A stretch of DNA of 64,000 bases from Sycobia sp. Sy_11 (Eukaryota > Arthropoda > Insecta > Hymenoptera > Epichrysomallidae). The translations under genes were made by a program, and so were the position numbers. The stretch lies in NCBI GenBank assembly GCA_018907035.1, contig JACCIC010000051.1:2437001-2501000 (forward strand), given 5' to 3'. Below are positions 1 through 13,047 of this stretch, in pieces. Position 1 is the stretch's first letter. The number at the start of each line of letters is the position of its first letter. Under the pieces are notes generated by a model. It was not told the origin of the DNA. It saw only the letters and a program-made list of their open reading frames with translations, and did no database searches.

Positions 1-2258
1 ACGTAGATGTTTAAGTACAGGCAGTCCTCGGCCCCATTGACGGAAATCTGACCTGTGGTCGGTGCACGGACGACGCCCATGCAGGCTCCTTTAAATTTAT
101 TTGCCAACAGTTCGGCTGTCCAAGGTTTCACGGGTACGGGCGGCTAGATTTGTCAATGGAACAGAATAGATATCAATTTTTTTATAGTTTACTCGTCTCC
201 TATCTGACATTTGACACTGTTACGAAATTTAAAATTCATTTTGAAGTATCTTTTTACAAATCAATTTATTTTAGAAAAGCCTCTTATTTTAATTAAAGGG
301 CAAATAATTTGCATTGCACTTTCATTCGAAACATTTATTGTTTATAGATGAAAGTGGCTTCTGGCAAATATTGAACACTTATTCATTAAGATGCTCAAAT
401 TCGGATACGTTCATTGTATTTACTTTAAGATACCATTAAAAAATATAATAATAATAATATTTTGATAACCTCTTAGTTTAAATACTAGTGGTAATTTCAA
501 AACTAATAGCTAAACATCTGATACCTCATTCATAATTATAAATTGTACGTTAGAAATTTAACTTCGTATTCGTCAACGCTAAAGATATCCATATAGCAAC
601 TATATAGATCACAAATATATTAGTGAAATTTTTTTATAATTATTTTCGTTGTATTAAAATACGTATCTTTCATTCGAAGATAATTCATGTATTATTTATG
701 TTCAAGAAAAGATGATAAAATCATTATGGTATAAGTTGTCCTACATTTGTAGAATTTTACAGTCTTTTAAAGAGAATATAATTAATGTTGGACGTATACG
801 GCTAATGAAGAAAATTGTTTATTCTAAACAATATTTGTCAACGATTATTAAAAGTTTTAACAGTTCTTTTAAGACCTATACAAATATTGACTTTCATCAT
901 CGTTAATATAATTTCAATCGACAATTTTTATTTTATATAAGATTTTTCTATTATGATATAGAAGAGTTTTTTTTACTATTGGTTGAGTTTTAATACTTCC
1001 CATACTTGTTTTTTCTTGCACTAATTTTATTTACTTATATATAAGGAACTAAAATAATTTATCGAATTGAGAATCAAGTTTTATTAGAAAAATATGAATA
1101 AGTCACATATTTTTCGTTTACGCGTGCTAGGCGGTAATAAATTTAGAAGCTATTTTTTTGTTTATGTGTAATTCTCAGCCAATGGCTTAAAAAAACATCG
1201 ACTATTAACGTTTAGACCAGATTTGTATTATTAAGTCGTAGTACTTCCAATTTGTTTTTTAGAAATTTTTTTTTAAAACTATAAGCCGTTTTTGAAAAAA
1301 AATTACTGTGGTAATAAAAATTGAATTTAAACGAATGCACTGACCGTTATGGAATGAAGTCACAGATCTTGTAATGAGTTTTAAAAAGTTATTCCATTCT
1401 TTAAAGTCTTAATTAATAAATGATTCGAAACCATTTCAAAATATTATTACACAAATGGCTTATAAAGTTATCTGTGTGGGACTCGCTGCTTTTTCGATGG
1501 CGATGTTTTACAGCACTGAACCGCAGAGGGACAATGCTTGGACATACATGTGGGCCATGCGAGTCTACCAGTGTAACCCGCAATTTTATCCCCGTTCCAA
1601 ATGTCTCTTATACAGTCGCATCGATCATTTTCTCGATAAATGCGTGATAGAAAAGTGATACACGGTCAAAGATATCAACTTTATTTCCTGCATGTGCAAA
1701 AATTTGATATAGTCACTTGCGCTAGAGAATCCCGGTTGAAGTTTCATTGTGCATTGTATTAGATACTAGTTCATTAAATGAAGAATTAAATACTGGTCTA
1801 AACGTTACAATTAGTCATTTTACGCATAAGGCAAGTAAAACTCTTATAAACTGGCTTACATTCTATTGATAATGCATTCTATTGATATTTCTATAATATT
1901 ATGCTATTAACGAAAATTAATAATTCAATGTATACGAGTAAATAATAAATAAATAAATAAATAAATAAGTATAATAAATCGATATGTAATATACAGCATC
2001 GGGTATTAATTTAGTTAATCTTCCGGCTGTTTTATCGAGCGAACACAAACATTTACATACTTGAAATCTCAAATCTGTCACTGGCTTTTCTGCGAACGGA
2101 ATCCCTTCGAAAGACTTGTATTTTTTACCGCTGGCAGAGACCAGATAATGCCCTCTGATTGGCCCGGAAACAGTCGTAACCGTGGGTCCATCTTGGGCAT
2201 TTGTATGAAAACAGGAGCCCACTAAGGCGATAAATGTAATGTAGCCATGATTCGACAT
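1..2258 (-). CDS. Type-B carboxylesterase, 5' part (exon 1 and partial exon 2)
   Basis: Secreted alpha/beta-hydrolase of the carboxylesterase/cholinesterase family. Exon 1 (2258-2061) starts at an ATG followed by a hydrophobic signal peptide (residues about 4-21, ending near FHTNA), then the family block SGPIRGHY and the hallmark FEGIPFAEKPVTDLRFQ. A GTATGT donor follows the Q codon (2060-2055). Exon 2 starts at 143 after a CTAG acceptor and reads PPVPVKPWTAEL, then the diagnostic EDCLYLNIYV at the window edge. Both junctions are phase 0, and the joined order LRFQ-PPVPVKPW is what the family shows. The two cysteines (GAC-M and ED-C-L) match the first conserved disulfide. About 113 residues are visible of a usual 540-570; the catalytic Ser, Glu and His lie beyond the window. 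Insect members include juvenile hormone esterases, detoxifying esterases, odorant-degrading and venom esterases, and the visible part cannot choose among them. The intron spans 144-2060. Confidence 0.9.
1455..1658 (+). CDS. Small secreted protein ORF, possibly Osiris-like
   Basis: A 67-codon ORF on the plus strand inside the esterase intron. The ATG sits in a good context (ACAAATGG). The first 20 or so residues (MAYKVICVGLAAFSMAMFYS) look like a signal peptide. The rest has three cysteines and a stretch CLLYSRIDHFLDKC. Osiris (DUF1676) proteins begin with a signal peptide and then a short segment patterned C-x(about 10)-C-L-x-Y-x(4)-F-(V/L)-D-K, and this ORF fits that pattern, but the match is short and made by eye. 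No clear splice donor follows and no further Osiris exons were seen downstream. It may be a first exon, a gene fragment, a short secreted peptide gene, or chance. Confidence 0.3.
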   Translation: MAYKVICVGLAAFSMAMFYSTEPQRDNAWTYMWAMRVYQCNPQFYPRSKCLLYSRIDHFLDKCVIEK

Positions 2259-5200
2259 AATGACAAAACGAAAAAATAAACGACAGTCCGATTCAATTTA
2301 AATCTGAACAATGATAAGAATCCTACGGAGCGTTTGTTTATGCATCGGTAGCACCGATAAGTCTTGTCACGCGCAGACATGTTTTCGGCGTGTATCATTC
2401 GTTTTATTCGACCGTATTTTGTTTCGCATTAATAACGCAATCACGACTAATTACTATTACAAACTCTATTTTAAAATTTCCATTATAGTTTTCGCGTAAA
2501 GGCGAGAGCTATATCCGAGCTACATCCGACCTTGAGATTTTAAGATTGCCAGATATGATGTATATGTGACGTAATATCTGAGATGCTCAACTAAATAAAA
2601 TCGAACAAAAGAGGAATCGCATACGGTATGCTTTGCTTGTTAAAATTCATACTTATCTGGGTTCGAATTTTACGGGTCTTGGAAAAGATGAAAATAACTT
2701 ATACCGCGTGATATATTTTATCGTATTGTACCGGTGTTTTATTCGGACTCATCCGAGAGATGTTGCCTGGCACCAGTTGCGTATCTTCTGTAAATCCTTA
2801 TGCACAATATCAGGTAATATCCCTACAAACTTTAAATTAACAAGTGTGTGGCAAAGTCATTCGCATAGCAAATGACTAAGATTCTTTTCAAGTCCATCAC
2901 CTGTAATTAGCCATCAGCAGCAAGATTCCGCAAGTGAGGTAGATAGACTGTCTTACAAATTTATCTCTTACAAGTTTGCGTCTTATAAGTTTACTTCCTG
3001 TAAGTTTTTCTGCCCACTCACTTTCAACGTTACTATACATCAAGGCCGCTATTGTATATTTTCTATGCCCCGAACAGATAGAAGATTGACAGTGGTACAT
3101 CTGCTAGTACTAGTAAAAGTTTCAAACTTAACAATTTAACAATAAACTTGTAATAATTGATCATAAACATTTAGTTTCGCAGTTATATTTAAAACAGGTT
3201 CAAAGTCCTTCTTTCATGCTAATCACCAGATGAATGATAAATCAAGACAATGATAAATCAAGTTTGTGAAAAATTCTGTACCTGAAAAATACATTAATAT
3301 TAACCCAAGCGTGAATTGCCTCGAGTCCATTTAAAGATTTCTCAATGTTGGCTTTTTCTACATTTAAAATCTTTTAACGCACATTTTAACAGATCTATGA
3401 GATTACAAGGCATCAAAACCAAAATATATTTCCATCTAATCTTCTTCAAATACGATTTATTCATGACAAATCAAAGTTCGTAATGTAAAAATCTAATACC
3501 TTCTTTAACGTAGAGAAACATTTGAGATACTCAATATTGCATGTTTTCGCGTGTTCTGTATAAGTTAAAAATTATATATGTCATCTCAAATTCTTGTCAA
3601 GAAGAAGTCATCTGTAATGTATCATGATAAAAAAAAAGTTACTTTGACCAAATTAAAAAAATCCGCCAAGTAGCCCTTCGGTTTTATTTCCTCGAAAATC
3701 GGAATACCTGCTGTATATTACAAAAAAAAAAAAAAAAACAAAATTTTTCCCTCGAAACACTTAAGCGACGTCATATTTGCACTGCTAAGCCAATCCCATT
3801 CGCTTTCCTTCTTCGTCTTTTTCCCACGATCCCCGAGCCCGACCTCTACGGCCGGGCTACGGCGACTGTAGGCAGCTTGAGGAGAAAAAAAACCTGCAAT
3901 ACAGCCGTGTCAGCTCCTGCCGTTTCTCCCTTTCGTAATATTCGTAATATCAATTTCGGTATTACGGGCGAGTTCGTTTTTACGCCTTCGGGATCTTTGA
4001 AGGAATTTTTCCTTCGATAATACTTCGCGGCGGCCACGCTCGTGCGCGAACGGCCAGCGCTTACAGTTTAAGCCAGTCGGTGCCTGGAATCGATTTTGAG
4101 AAGCCCATGGAGACACTAATTATATGTAGGGAGACTTCCATTAAGCTTTTGGAAATACGGTGATAATGTATAAAAATTTTTATTAAAATAGTTATTTTTC
4201 GTTTTTACTTTTTCATTAATTTTTGAAAAACTTTTCAATCAATAATCCAAGTATGTTTTCTCCTAAAATTAAATATTTTTTTATTTCGCAATTATGGTAT
4301 TGCTTTAAAAGCTCGGTACAGTTCCTCTAGACGATATACAGGATAATATCCGTTTATCAGAGCGAGTATAACAGCAGGGAATCGATAATAAAATAAATTT
4401 AATAATTTTGTTACTTTTCATAATGCAATAATATGAAAAAATCTATTTTGTTTATTTTTTAGTGATCCATAACAATTATCCGATTGTAAATTCTTTTATA
4501 TCTAGTCACGGTATTGATAAGATTATACACGTACACAGATGTATTTTCAACAAAGCTAACATTCCATACAATATGCCTGTTTCTGTGTGAAATTATTTAT
4601 TGTTTATCTAAAATTCGTGATAAATTAAATGTTAAATATGAAAATGTTGATTTTTAAGTAGAAAATAATAAAATGTATTTCTATGCAAACGCCAACTTTC
4701 AATGTATTATAAATGCCGATGAAGATAAACATTTGCTTACGAGTTCCCTAACAAGATTACAACTGCATTCACTGCAAGTCAAATTAATATAATGTTTGAA
4801 GCTTCAAGACGATAGAGTCGCGTAAATTAAGGTATAATTATAATTGAATAGACCGCTTAAATCATTCTTGTCGAATGAAATTATGATTATTATTCAACGA
4901 ACTTCATCCGTGGAGCTACATTGGATTAAGCAAGTATAAATATAAATCCCAGTAATTCCACTGCGTGCGGCACAGTTGTAATTTCATTACCCCGATTAAA
5001 ATAAATAAGAAATACGAGATTCTTGTCTCAAAGTTAGTTTGACATATGCATAATTTGAAGCCGAAAACTTTTCCCACCAAGACATAATTTATTTGGGTGC
5101 GCTGCAAGTTTAATCCCGGCATTAAGTGGATTTTGCATAAACTCAGACTATTAATTCCCGGCAGAAGCTGCTAGAATAATACTTCCGGCGTTAAAACGAA

Positions 5201-5950
5201 GCAAAAACAAATCGCAGGCCCATGAAGACATCGTCAATTCATATATTCAAATCACTATTTCGGGGCATATTTTAAGGGAATCTGGAAAGGTGGAGGGATT
5301 TTTTTTTAAATATCTGAACCTACGAAACAAAAAATCAAAATTATTTTACAAAATATTAATTGGCTCTGAAGCCCTTTCTAGTAGGATTGCAGTTAATTTA
5401 TTTTTCGACTATGTATAGAATGAGAAAGCTGAAAATCAGAAATTCTTACAAAATGAAAATGGGAAATAATTTAATCAATATATTATGAATATTACACGAG
5501 CCGCAAGTTTATAACTATGCACTGGGAAAAGACTTAGCTATTATCTTACCAAGATATAGATATAAAATCTTTACAATTAGATTTTTCATTTGATCTATTT
5601 CATTCATTTAGTACTCGTGATAGGTAAAAAAAATTTTCCAATTCAAATCTCAATTCTCAATCTCCAAATTCTCCATGAAATTCGAATAATACAGATATAT
5701 ATATTAGGAAGACTTCTACAATTTATTATGGAATCATTATAAAGAAATAGAAGATAAAGAGAATATTTATCAAAATTAAACTATACGAAGTCATAGATCA
5801 TCACTGCGATGCTGTTAAGTATAAGATATTATAGTATATTATATATTTCCCTTTGTTACCAAATAGATTTAGATGTATGTATTTCAAATAGTTCCAAATT
5901 CATACTCGATAAAATTTCCCTCATCTTCCAAAAAGAAAATTCTAGCCGAA

Positions 5951-5971
5951 TATATATATATATATATGAAG

Positions 5972-6012
<41 letters not shown>
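5951..6012. repeat. Compound (TA)n-(GA)n microsatellite
   Basis: A short TA run is followed by about 19 GA units. It produces the IYIY/ERER-type false ORFs on both strands here. Confidence 0.95.
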
Positions 6013-6013
<1 letters not shown>

Positions 6014-6675
6014 AAGGGAAGACTACATTACACGTCGTTTGACCTTTATACCTATATATACGACTACATCCTTGTGCTTGCAGACCGACACTCGGCTGAA
6101 ATGTTTGCCCGTACATACTTAGATATTTATTTTCATGTTTCTATATCGAATCGATATTCTAAATCGATTTGCACATTCGATCCCTAACTCTGAAGTTTCC
6201 TGAATATAGTTTCGATTAGTCTGTCGAATTATCAGATATGCAATGCATAATCAATTCTGCGCAAGTATTTCTTATGCTCTCTTATATGTCATTTATTTTC
6301 GAAAATCCGATATCTTGTTAAATATCGAGATGTCAGATCAGGCAAGCTGCGTTTCCAGAGATACAAAAGCGTATAAACGCAATGGAGCAATGATATTTGC
6401 ATTGATTAAATTAACGAAACATTTGGGAAAAGTTTATTCGAATTTGGTCAGGCGTTGAAATGAACCCGAGTGAGAATTCGGAAAAAGTTAATTGTTCCTT
6501 CCAGTGCTTTGTCAAACGTGAAAATACATAGTTTTTATTTTCAGAAAAACATTTCAAGAATAACGGTACAGTTATATATTAGGTGGTGCAAAAACAAGCT
6601 TGGATAATTATTCCAACGTCTCTCCGTATTTCCCGCAGTGTCTTTTTTGTTTTTGTCGAATAGTGCGCGCTGCCG

Positions 6676-6677
6676 AA

Positions 6678-6710
<33 letters not shown>
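6676..6710. repeat. (GA)n microsatellite
   Basis: GA dinucleotide run with one interruption, at the edge of a moderately GC-rich patch (6,660-6,970). Confidence 0.95.
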
Positions 6711-7025
6711 CCAGAGCGAGCGAACCGACTTGCGATTACGTAAATCGTTAGTCTGGCTACGGGAGCTGGAAAAATACGGAGCGCGGGCAGGCGCACGCTT
6801 CGAAAACATCGCGCGCAACTGTTCGCGTCGAGCAAACTGGAATTATTCGATTTTTTTTCATTTTTGTTTGGGCCCGCCTTTGCTATTTGGCTGGCTCGCG
6901 CGCTTTATTCTCGCTCAGCCGTGATGCGAAAAATCTCTTGCGCTGCGCGCGCATATTTGTCCAACGCGTGGTGACAGAGAAAAAGAACGTAACCTAGCAC
7001 ATATGCAAGTGCTTTCGAGCAGATA

Positions 7026-7028
<3 letters not shown>

Positions 7029-7061
<33 letters not shown>
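7029..7061. repeat. (AT)n microsatellite
   Basis: Uninterrupted AT run. Confidence 0.95.
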
Positions 7062-7064
<3 letters not shown>

Positions 7065-8175
7065 GATGAGGGCAACAGTTATACTTCTACTTGACAACTC
7101 GATTTGAATAAGCAAACGAATCGACGGGGAGTTTAGCTTTCGAACCCGAAAGGGCTTAATTGAACATATATATATATATGCGTTGATTGGTCCAGGAAGT
7201 TCTATAAAAAAAAAGACCGAGGCGAACAAAAAAAGGATTTAGATTTGCGAGATGAGCGAGAGAATGCATTTATCCAGGAACGAAGCGAGCAAATAGAAGT
7301 ACGGGAGCGAAATGGAAGAAGAACCGCGTGAATTTTTGTGAATTTCCACGTGGACGCGGAGGGCTGGGACGCCTGTCGCCGTGCATCTCTGGGGACTATA
7401 GTATGTGTGTATCCAGTATATATATATATTATACGTATTTTTCAGTTCTGTTTATATCAAAATCATCTAATGGAACTTTGACGTAAACGCTAACGTACTA
7501 TTTATTCGTTTTTTTAGCAAAAATTAATTTTCATTGATAATGTTATCAGTAGCTGAAAGTAGAAATCGTTTTGATTGGATGATTTGGGATAAGATGATGT
7601 TTTTCGACCGAATACCTAAGTATACAGAAATTTGATTCTTTTTTGCAAAGCATTGCTTTAGATAAATTGAAAAAAAATGATAAACGAAAACTTATGTTGC
7701 ATATTGTTCATTTTGACGCCAACCTCTTTATTCCCTATTGTTATAGCGAAACTCGAAGTCAAGATTCTTCGCTATTTCGTTTAGTCAATCATATACAGAC
7801 GTTTTTCTTTTTCGCTCGCGCAGATCGATCTTCGACGTATTATCGGGCCGAAAACAACAATTTCGGCAATTTGCAAACGATCGATACGTTGCACGAATAT
7901 CTGGTTCTAAGCGATGTCGACGGAGTTGCGCAAACTTATAATATGAAATTATTTGTCCTATTACAAATATATATTATCCCTTCTTTGTATCCGAGTCAAA
8001 TTGTGCACGATATTTAGCAATTGCACCTTTTGAAAGTCGCTTGCTCGCTTTGTAATAGAATTAATGTATTGTTAAAATCAATTTCCAAAACTATAACGAC
8101 GCATCCCTGGGAATTGTCCAAATTCTACTTTCTCTACAAAAATTGTTTGGATATTCTCCTATATTCTGTACCAAG

Positions 8176-8245
8176 TATATATATATATATATAACCGAGC
8201 ACACATACACACACACACACGCGCGCGCACACGCACACGCACACA
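8176..8245. repeat. Compound (TA)n-(CA)n-(CG)n microsatellite
   Basis: A TA run, then CA and alternating CG/CA units. The alternating purine-pyrimidine tract leads into the CpG-rich islet at 8.3-8.85 kb. Confidence 0.9.
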
Positions 8246-8309
8246 AACCAGCTTATATTCCGAGAGCGGGCATATATTTATTAATTAATGCGATTATTCG
8301 CGTGGAATT

Positions 8310-8850
8310 AACAGCGGCGCCTCGGCATGCGACGCCCAACGCGCCGGTATTATCAATCAGAATAATAACTAAAATAACTCGGATAGCGCGCAAGCGCCAC
8401 GCAAACATCGAGGGCAATTTCGCCGTGGAGGCGCAGCCGGATGAAGAGAAATGGTCGCGACCGCGCGTTCCCTCTCACTCTCCGTCCCTCCGTCCCTCCC
8501 ACCCTCTCGCTCAGCGGTTTCGCAAATAACGCGGCCGTCCGCATCGCGAATCCGCTTCCTCGCTCTCTCTCTCTCTCTTTCTCTGTCTCGCTGCACAAAC
8601 TCCGCGCACGTCCGCCCGCGCGTGCACAAATTAAAAATCAATCCCGTATACTCTCGGGTCTATACCAACCCCAATCTCCCACCCCCCCCCGCAGTTCCTC
8701 TCTGTCAAAGCGCCGGTCTCGCTGCAACTCTCGATCTTCTGGCATCTCGCGGGCGTTTTGCTCCGCTGCGGGGAGGGGGTTGCATAAAAACCCCATAAGA
8801 GGAGAGAGAACGGAGGCGCGTACAGCTCCGTGCACAAGTGGATTATGAAT
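8310..8850. other. CpG-rich, pyrimidine-rich islet
   Basis: GC-rich interval with many CpG and CT runs on the plus strand. Open frames occur in several phases, none with a recognisable domain. It may be an unannotated promoter, untranslated exon or enhancer. Confidence 0.4.
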
Positions 8851-9287
8851 CATCGTAATGATAATCATCGTCATCGTCATCGTGATTTACTAGTGGTTGT
8901 TGGGATTTTGATTGTTCTATTGAAGATCCTGTGGAGCGCGAGAATCAATCAATGAATTAACGTTTACGAACAAGAATCACATTTTTTCATTACCCTACGG
9001 TCCGTAAAGCTTGAAAAAAGCTAGTATTTTGACAAAAAAAATTGTAAAAAAAAAAATAACAAAAAAGGACATTTCAATATTCTTTATTTTTAATTCTTCT
9101 TTTTATATTCGCAAAAGATAAAATATATAAATTATTTCCCGCTTCAGAATTAAACTAATAAAGCAATCATTAAGCGATAAACAAAACAATCGACAATTTG
9201 TTCGTAATCTAACTTTCATCCCCGTTAATTAAGAGAAATTAATGCCATTGAAAATGCTCCTTGAAAAAATCTTTGGCATAGCCAAAA

Positions 9288-9289
<2 letters not shown>

Positions 9290-9342
<53 letters not shown>
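9290..9342. repeat. (TA)n microsatellite
   Basis: Perfect TA run of about 26 units. Confidence 0.95.
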
Positions 9343-9345
<3 letters not shown>

Positions 9346-11002
9346 GATATATTGTTTGAGAAAAGTATCGACCCAGCTTTATATCTGCGTTAAATCGCGA
9401 AGTTCATCTCATTTATGCAGTGTTCTTAAGAGCAGTGTCTGCGCTTAAAAGCATCGACGGCACTTAGGCATGCGCGTAGGGCTCGAGTACTGCAACAACA
9501 GCTACTTTATTTTTATTAGGGCAATGAAGCTTTATTTTCATTTTTTTTCTTGCTAAAGAAGTAATTAAACAAAATTAGTTTTTTGTTTTTATTTTTTACC
9601 CATCATATACAGATTTGAAGTGTCGAAATTTCATTTGGGTCTTTAAAATTATGTACATTGATATATTATCGTTGGAGAGTACAGTATTGCTCAGTATAAG
9701 TATTTGGAACGTTTAAAAAATTTTAATAATTGATCAATTAAACATTGCGCAATGCACAATGTTCGAACTTTGATTACCAAAGTCGATATAAAAGATCATC
9801 CAATTATTCTACTAATGGGATAAGATTTTGCAATTACAAAGTATTGCTCCGCTTGACATTTGGCCGCATTTGTCGATTTACGGTACAGTAATCAAGTTTC
9901 CATCGTACTTTCATCAAGCGTATCCCTGAAATTTATCAGAAAACCATTGATGAGAAGAGCTAAAAAGCTCTCTTTTAGAATTCCGTAGAAGACGCGCGTA
10001 AATATTTTTAACAAAACTACTAAATAATCGCAATAAAAATAATCATTGCATTAATAATAATAACTATAATAATAATAAGGGAATATATAATTTCTACTAT
10101 TTTAAAAATTCAATAATAAAAATCTGAACGATAATTATTATTGAGAATAAAGTACAAAACGGTAATAATAGAGCTTGCATACGAATTCGTTATATACACT
10201 ATGGTACCCAGCGTAAATGGAATACTTGGAATACGCGGATCAAGAGAGTCAGAAGAACATCCCTCGATGGAATTAGAAGTGTTGGTGGACGTTTGAAACG
10301 TGATTAACGTCGGGCAATATATCCATCGATAGTTCCCGCAGAATCGAACGTCGAAGTAATAAGATTCCCAATACGCATATAAATCATCAATTCGATCTTC
10401 GAAAGCCGAGCTACGCTCATCGCGATTGAGGAATTTTTTTTGAAAGTTTACAATTCAACAGCGATCGTCCTGCCTGCTTGTATCGCTTATATTGATAATT
10501 TTACACGGTCGTATTTCAATGAAATTTTTATTATACCACCTTTCCTAGCCGCAATGTAATTATGATATCCTATTCCAGTACTATTGGAGAACGAGGAGTC
10601 TAAATTCGCTTGATAGATAATACAAACTGAAGTGGTTGAATGGCTGTTCGAATACACGATATTTAAAATTTTTAAGTAAAAACGCGAATTGGCAAGTAGT
10701 AACGGCAGGATCGATTCGTATAATTGATCGGAGAACAATTATTAACATTAAAACTGCGGCAACGTTATATGTGCACATGACATATGTGTGGATGATATTC
10801 TAATATGTCATCCAAAAATTTACTAGACCAAATCGATACGTTTAATAGTAGTATATGTATATAGTTTAGGCAGCAAATTATAAGTTACGATAAAAAAGTA
10901 AAAACCTGTTTATCAAGGTTCATTTATATTTGCAATTGTTTGTTCACAAATACCATTTCATAGACACAGTCTGCTATAGAAAATTCACGTTTTTATAGAG
11001 TT

Positions 11003-11040
11003 GTCTATAGACTGTCTGTCTATAGACAATGTCTATAGAT
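11003..11040. repeat. Cluster of GTCTATAGAC palindromes
   Basis: The perfect 10 bp palindrome GTCTATAGAC at 11,003-11,012 and 11,018-11,027, with a one-mismatch copy GTCTATAGAT at 11,031-11,040. Confidence 0.95.
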
Positions 11041-11488
11041 GATTTACTATGTGACATCGATTAAGATGATAGTATTATTTTAGAGCCCACAAAAAGATTG
11101 ATTAACATACAGTGTTTCAGTAAAGTTTATTATTTTACAATAAATAGTTTTCAGTTTTCGTTAACATTATTTCTAGATAAAAAGTAGTCGATAAATATCA
11201 ATCGAATGTAAACAAAATTATATCAAATTATTTCATACGCCATAAGGCACGTTCAATAAATTTTCTTGGCCCAATCATTTATACCGTCTTAAATTAAAAC
11301 ACGCATAACCAAATTATCCAGAAGAAATCGCGCAATCTCTGAATTGTGGTCGACTTTGCGGTAAATTTTACGAAAACATTATTTCCGTTTCTATGTATAA
11401 CGAGTCTCAAATTTTCTACAATATAAACCAGGATTTAATTTCCTTTTAATTCTCCCCTAAATTAATAAAGTAATTTCGTCTTGCTCAA

Positions 11489-11492
11489 GAGT

Positions 11493-11524
<32 letters not shown>

Positions 11525-11622
11525 TGGAGAGAAATAACAAAAACAAACAAGCCTGCACGTAGGCATAATTTCCTTTAAAAAAAAAAAAAACAAAAAAAAA
11601 ACGAAAAAAAAAAACAAAAAAA
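11489..11622. repeat. (GA)n tract followed by A-rich run
   Basis: Imperfect GA repeat (11,489-11,533), then an A-rich stretch with scattered C (11,576-11,622). Confidence 0.85.
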
Positions 11623-11639
11623 CACGTCCGAGCTTACTT

Positions 11640-12600
11640 TAGAGTACAAATCGTCTGTCCCACCCCTCTCGGGCTCGCTTATTAAATAGCCTCACTTGCC
11701 CGCCGCGCGCGACTCCAGCCATGGGAGGAGGGGTCGACGATAAATTTTCGCAACACCTCCTTTAATCTCGCATAATAAAGTCCGATTTATATTACGCGCC
11801 TGCCCCCCAACTCTCCCCCCCCCCCGTTCTTCCCTCGGTGCCCGCCCTCGGCGACGCCAGCCGGCGCTGCGCGGCCCCGTTCGGTCGCGTGCTACGGACT
11901 CTCTCGGCCGTCCCCCTCCACCCTGTTCCCCGCCTCCTTTTTTCATTACCGCGGTAACAAACCTGCGCGCGCTCCCTCTCGCGCGCTCATTAGTTTTAAT
12001 TCGGGTTACAGAGTCTCCTCGAATGCGGCCCTCCCCGTCGCTCCCACGCCAACTCGCGCTACTACTTCTCGTTTGTGTGCCGCGCGAGAGGGGGGGAGAG
12101 AGAGAGAGAGAGAGTCTCGAATTAGCGTCCCCGCGGGCGCGTTAACGGACCGCGCGCACGCTCGAAAGGTGTCGGTCGCGTACGTGGTGTGGTTTCATCT
12201 ATACATATAATTATAAATAGGAATTCCGTCGGGGGATGTTATTTCTCCAAAGTCCTTTATCCTCTTCGTTTTTTTTTACCATTCGCTAAGTCTTGTCACC
12301 TGATCCTTCCTTTTCTACCCGACTTTGATCTCTTCTCTCGCGCGCTCTTCTTGGCACCCTTTTCCCTTCTCTTTCCTTTTCTCTCTCCTTTTTTTTGTAA
12401 TACCTCCCACGTGCCGGCTCTGGCTGGAAGTTTCTCAAGGAAGTAAAGTCATTTCGTCCCTGCAATCTAAGTTAAGTGACTTTCGAGAGCTTCCTCACGG
12501 GAGAGGAACGAAACTCGTTCCACGACGGAACGCGGCGACGACGAAGGCGCGCGGCCGCGCACCGCGGCGCCTCGGACGGGCTATCCTTTTTATCTAGTTC
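11640..12600. other. CpG-rich islet with purine/pyrimidine tracts
   Basis: About 1 kb, GC-rich, with C-runs (11,815-11,825), a GA run at 12,090-12,114 and many CpG. Open frames exist on both strands but carry no domain. It resembles other islets in this window and may be regulatory. Confidence 0.35.
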
Positions 12601-12609
12601 ACGTGCTGG

Positions 12610-12610
<1 letters not shown>

Positions 12611-12661
<51 letters not shown>

Positions 12662-12888
12662 GATACACTCTATACCCCCGTCTCAATCTACTTTCAGCCT
12701 TTCTCGTTCTCGCACAGCGTGGTGGCGGACAAGTCGATCGGTCCAAGTTCCGGTCGCCGTTTATATTGCGTCGTCTTAATTCCCCGTTCCCCCCCTCTTC
12801 TGCCGCTCTACTGCCTTTATATACACTTTTATACACTTTTTCGTTTCGCAGCGCTTTATCTTGTCTCGAGGACTCTTCGATATATATA

Positions 12889-12939
<51 letters not shown>

Positions 12940-12998
12940 CTAGTGAGCAACTATACCGATACTATATTGAAGCGTTCAAGTTCGTAAAAAGAATGTTG

Positions 12999-13044
<46 letters not shown>
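12611..13044. repeat. Microsatellite cluster (TC)n, (TA)n, (CT)n
   Basis: (TC)n at 12,611-12,649, (TA)n at 12,879-12,937 and (CT)n at 13,001-13,044 within 430 bp, on the flank of the 11.6-12.6 kb islet. Confidence 0.95.

Positions 13045-13047
<3 letters not shown>

Noticed and set aside
3846..4116. Two overlapping basic minus-strand ORFs resembling a small ribosomal-type protein
   Set aside because: Only composition suggests it; no family motif could be named.
6570..6600. TTAGGTGGTGCAAAAA, resembling a mariner terminal repeat
   Set aside because: No partner repeat or transposase sequence within a mariner length on either side.
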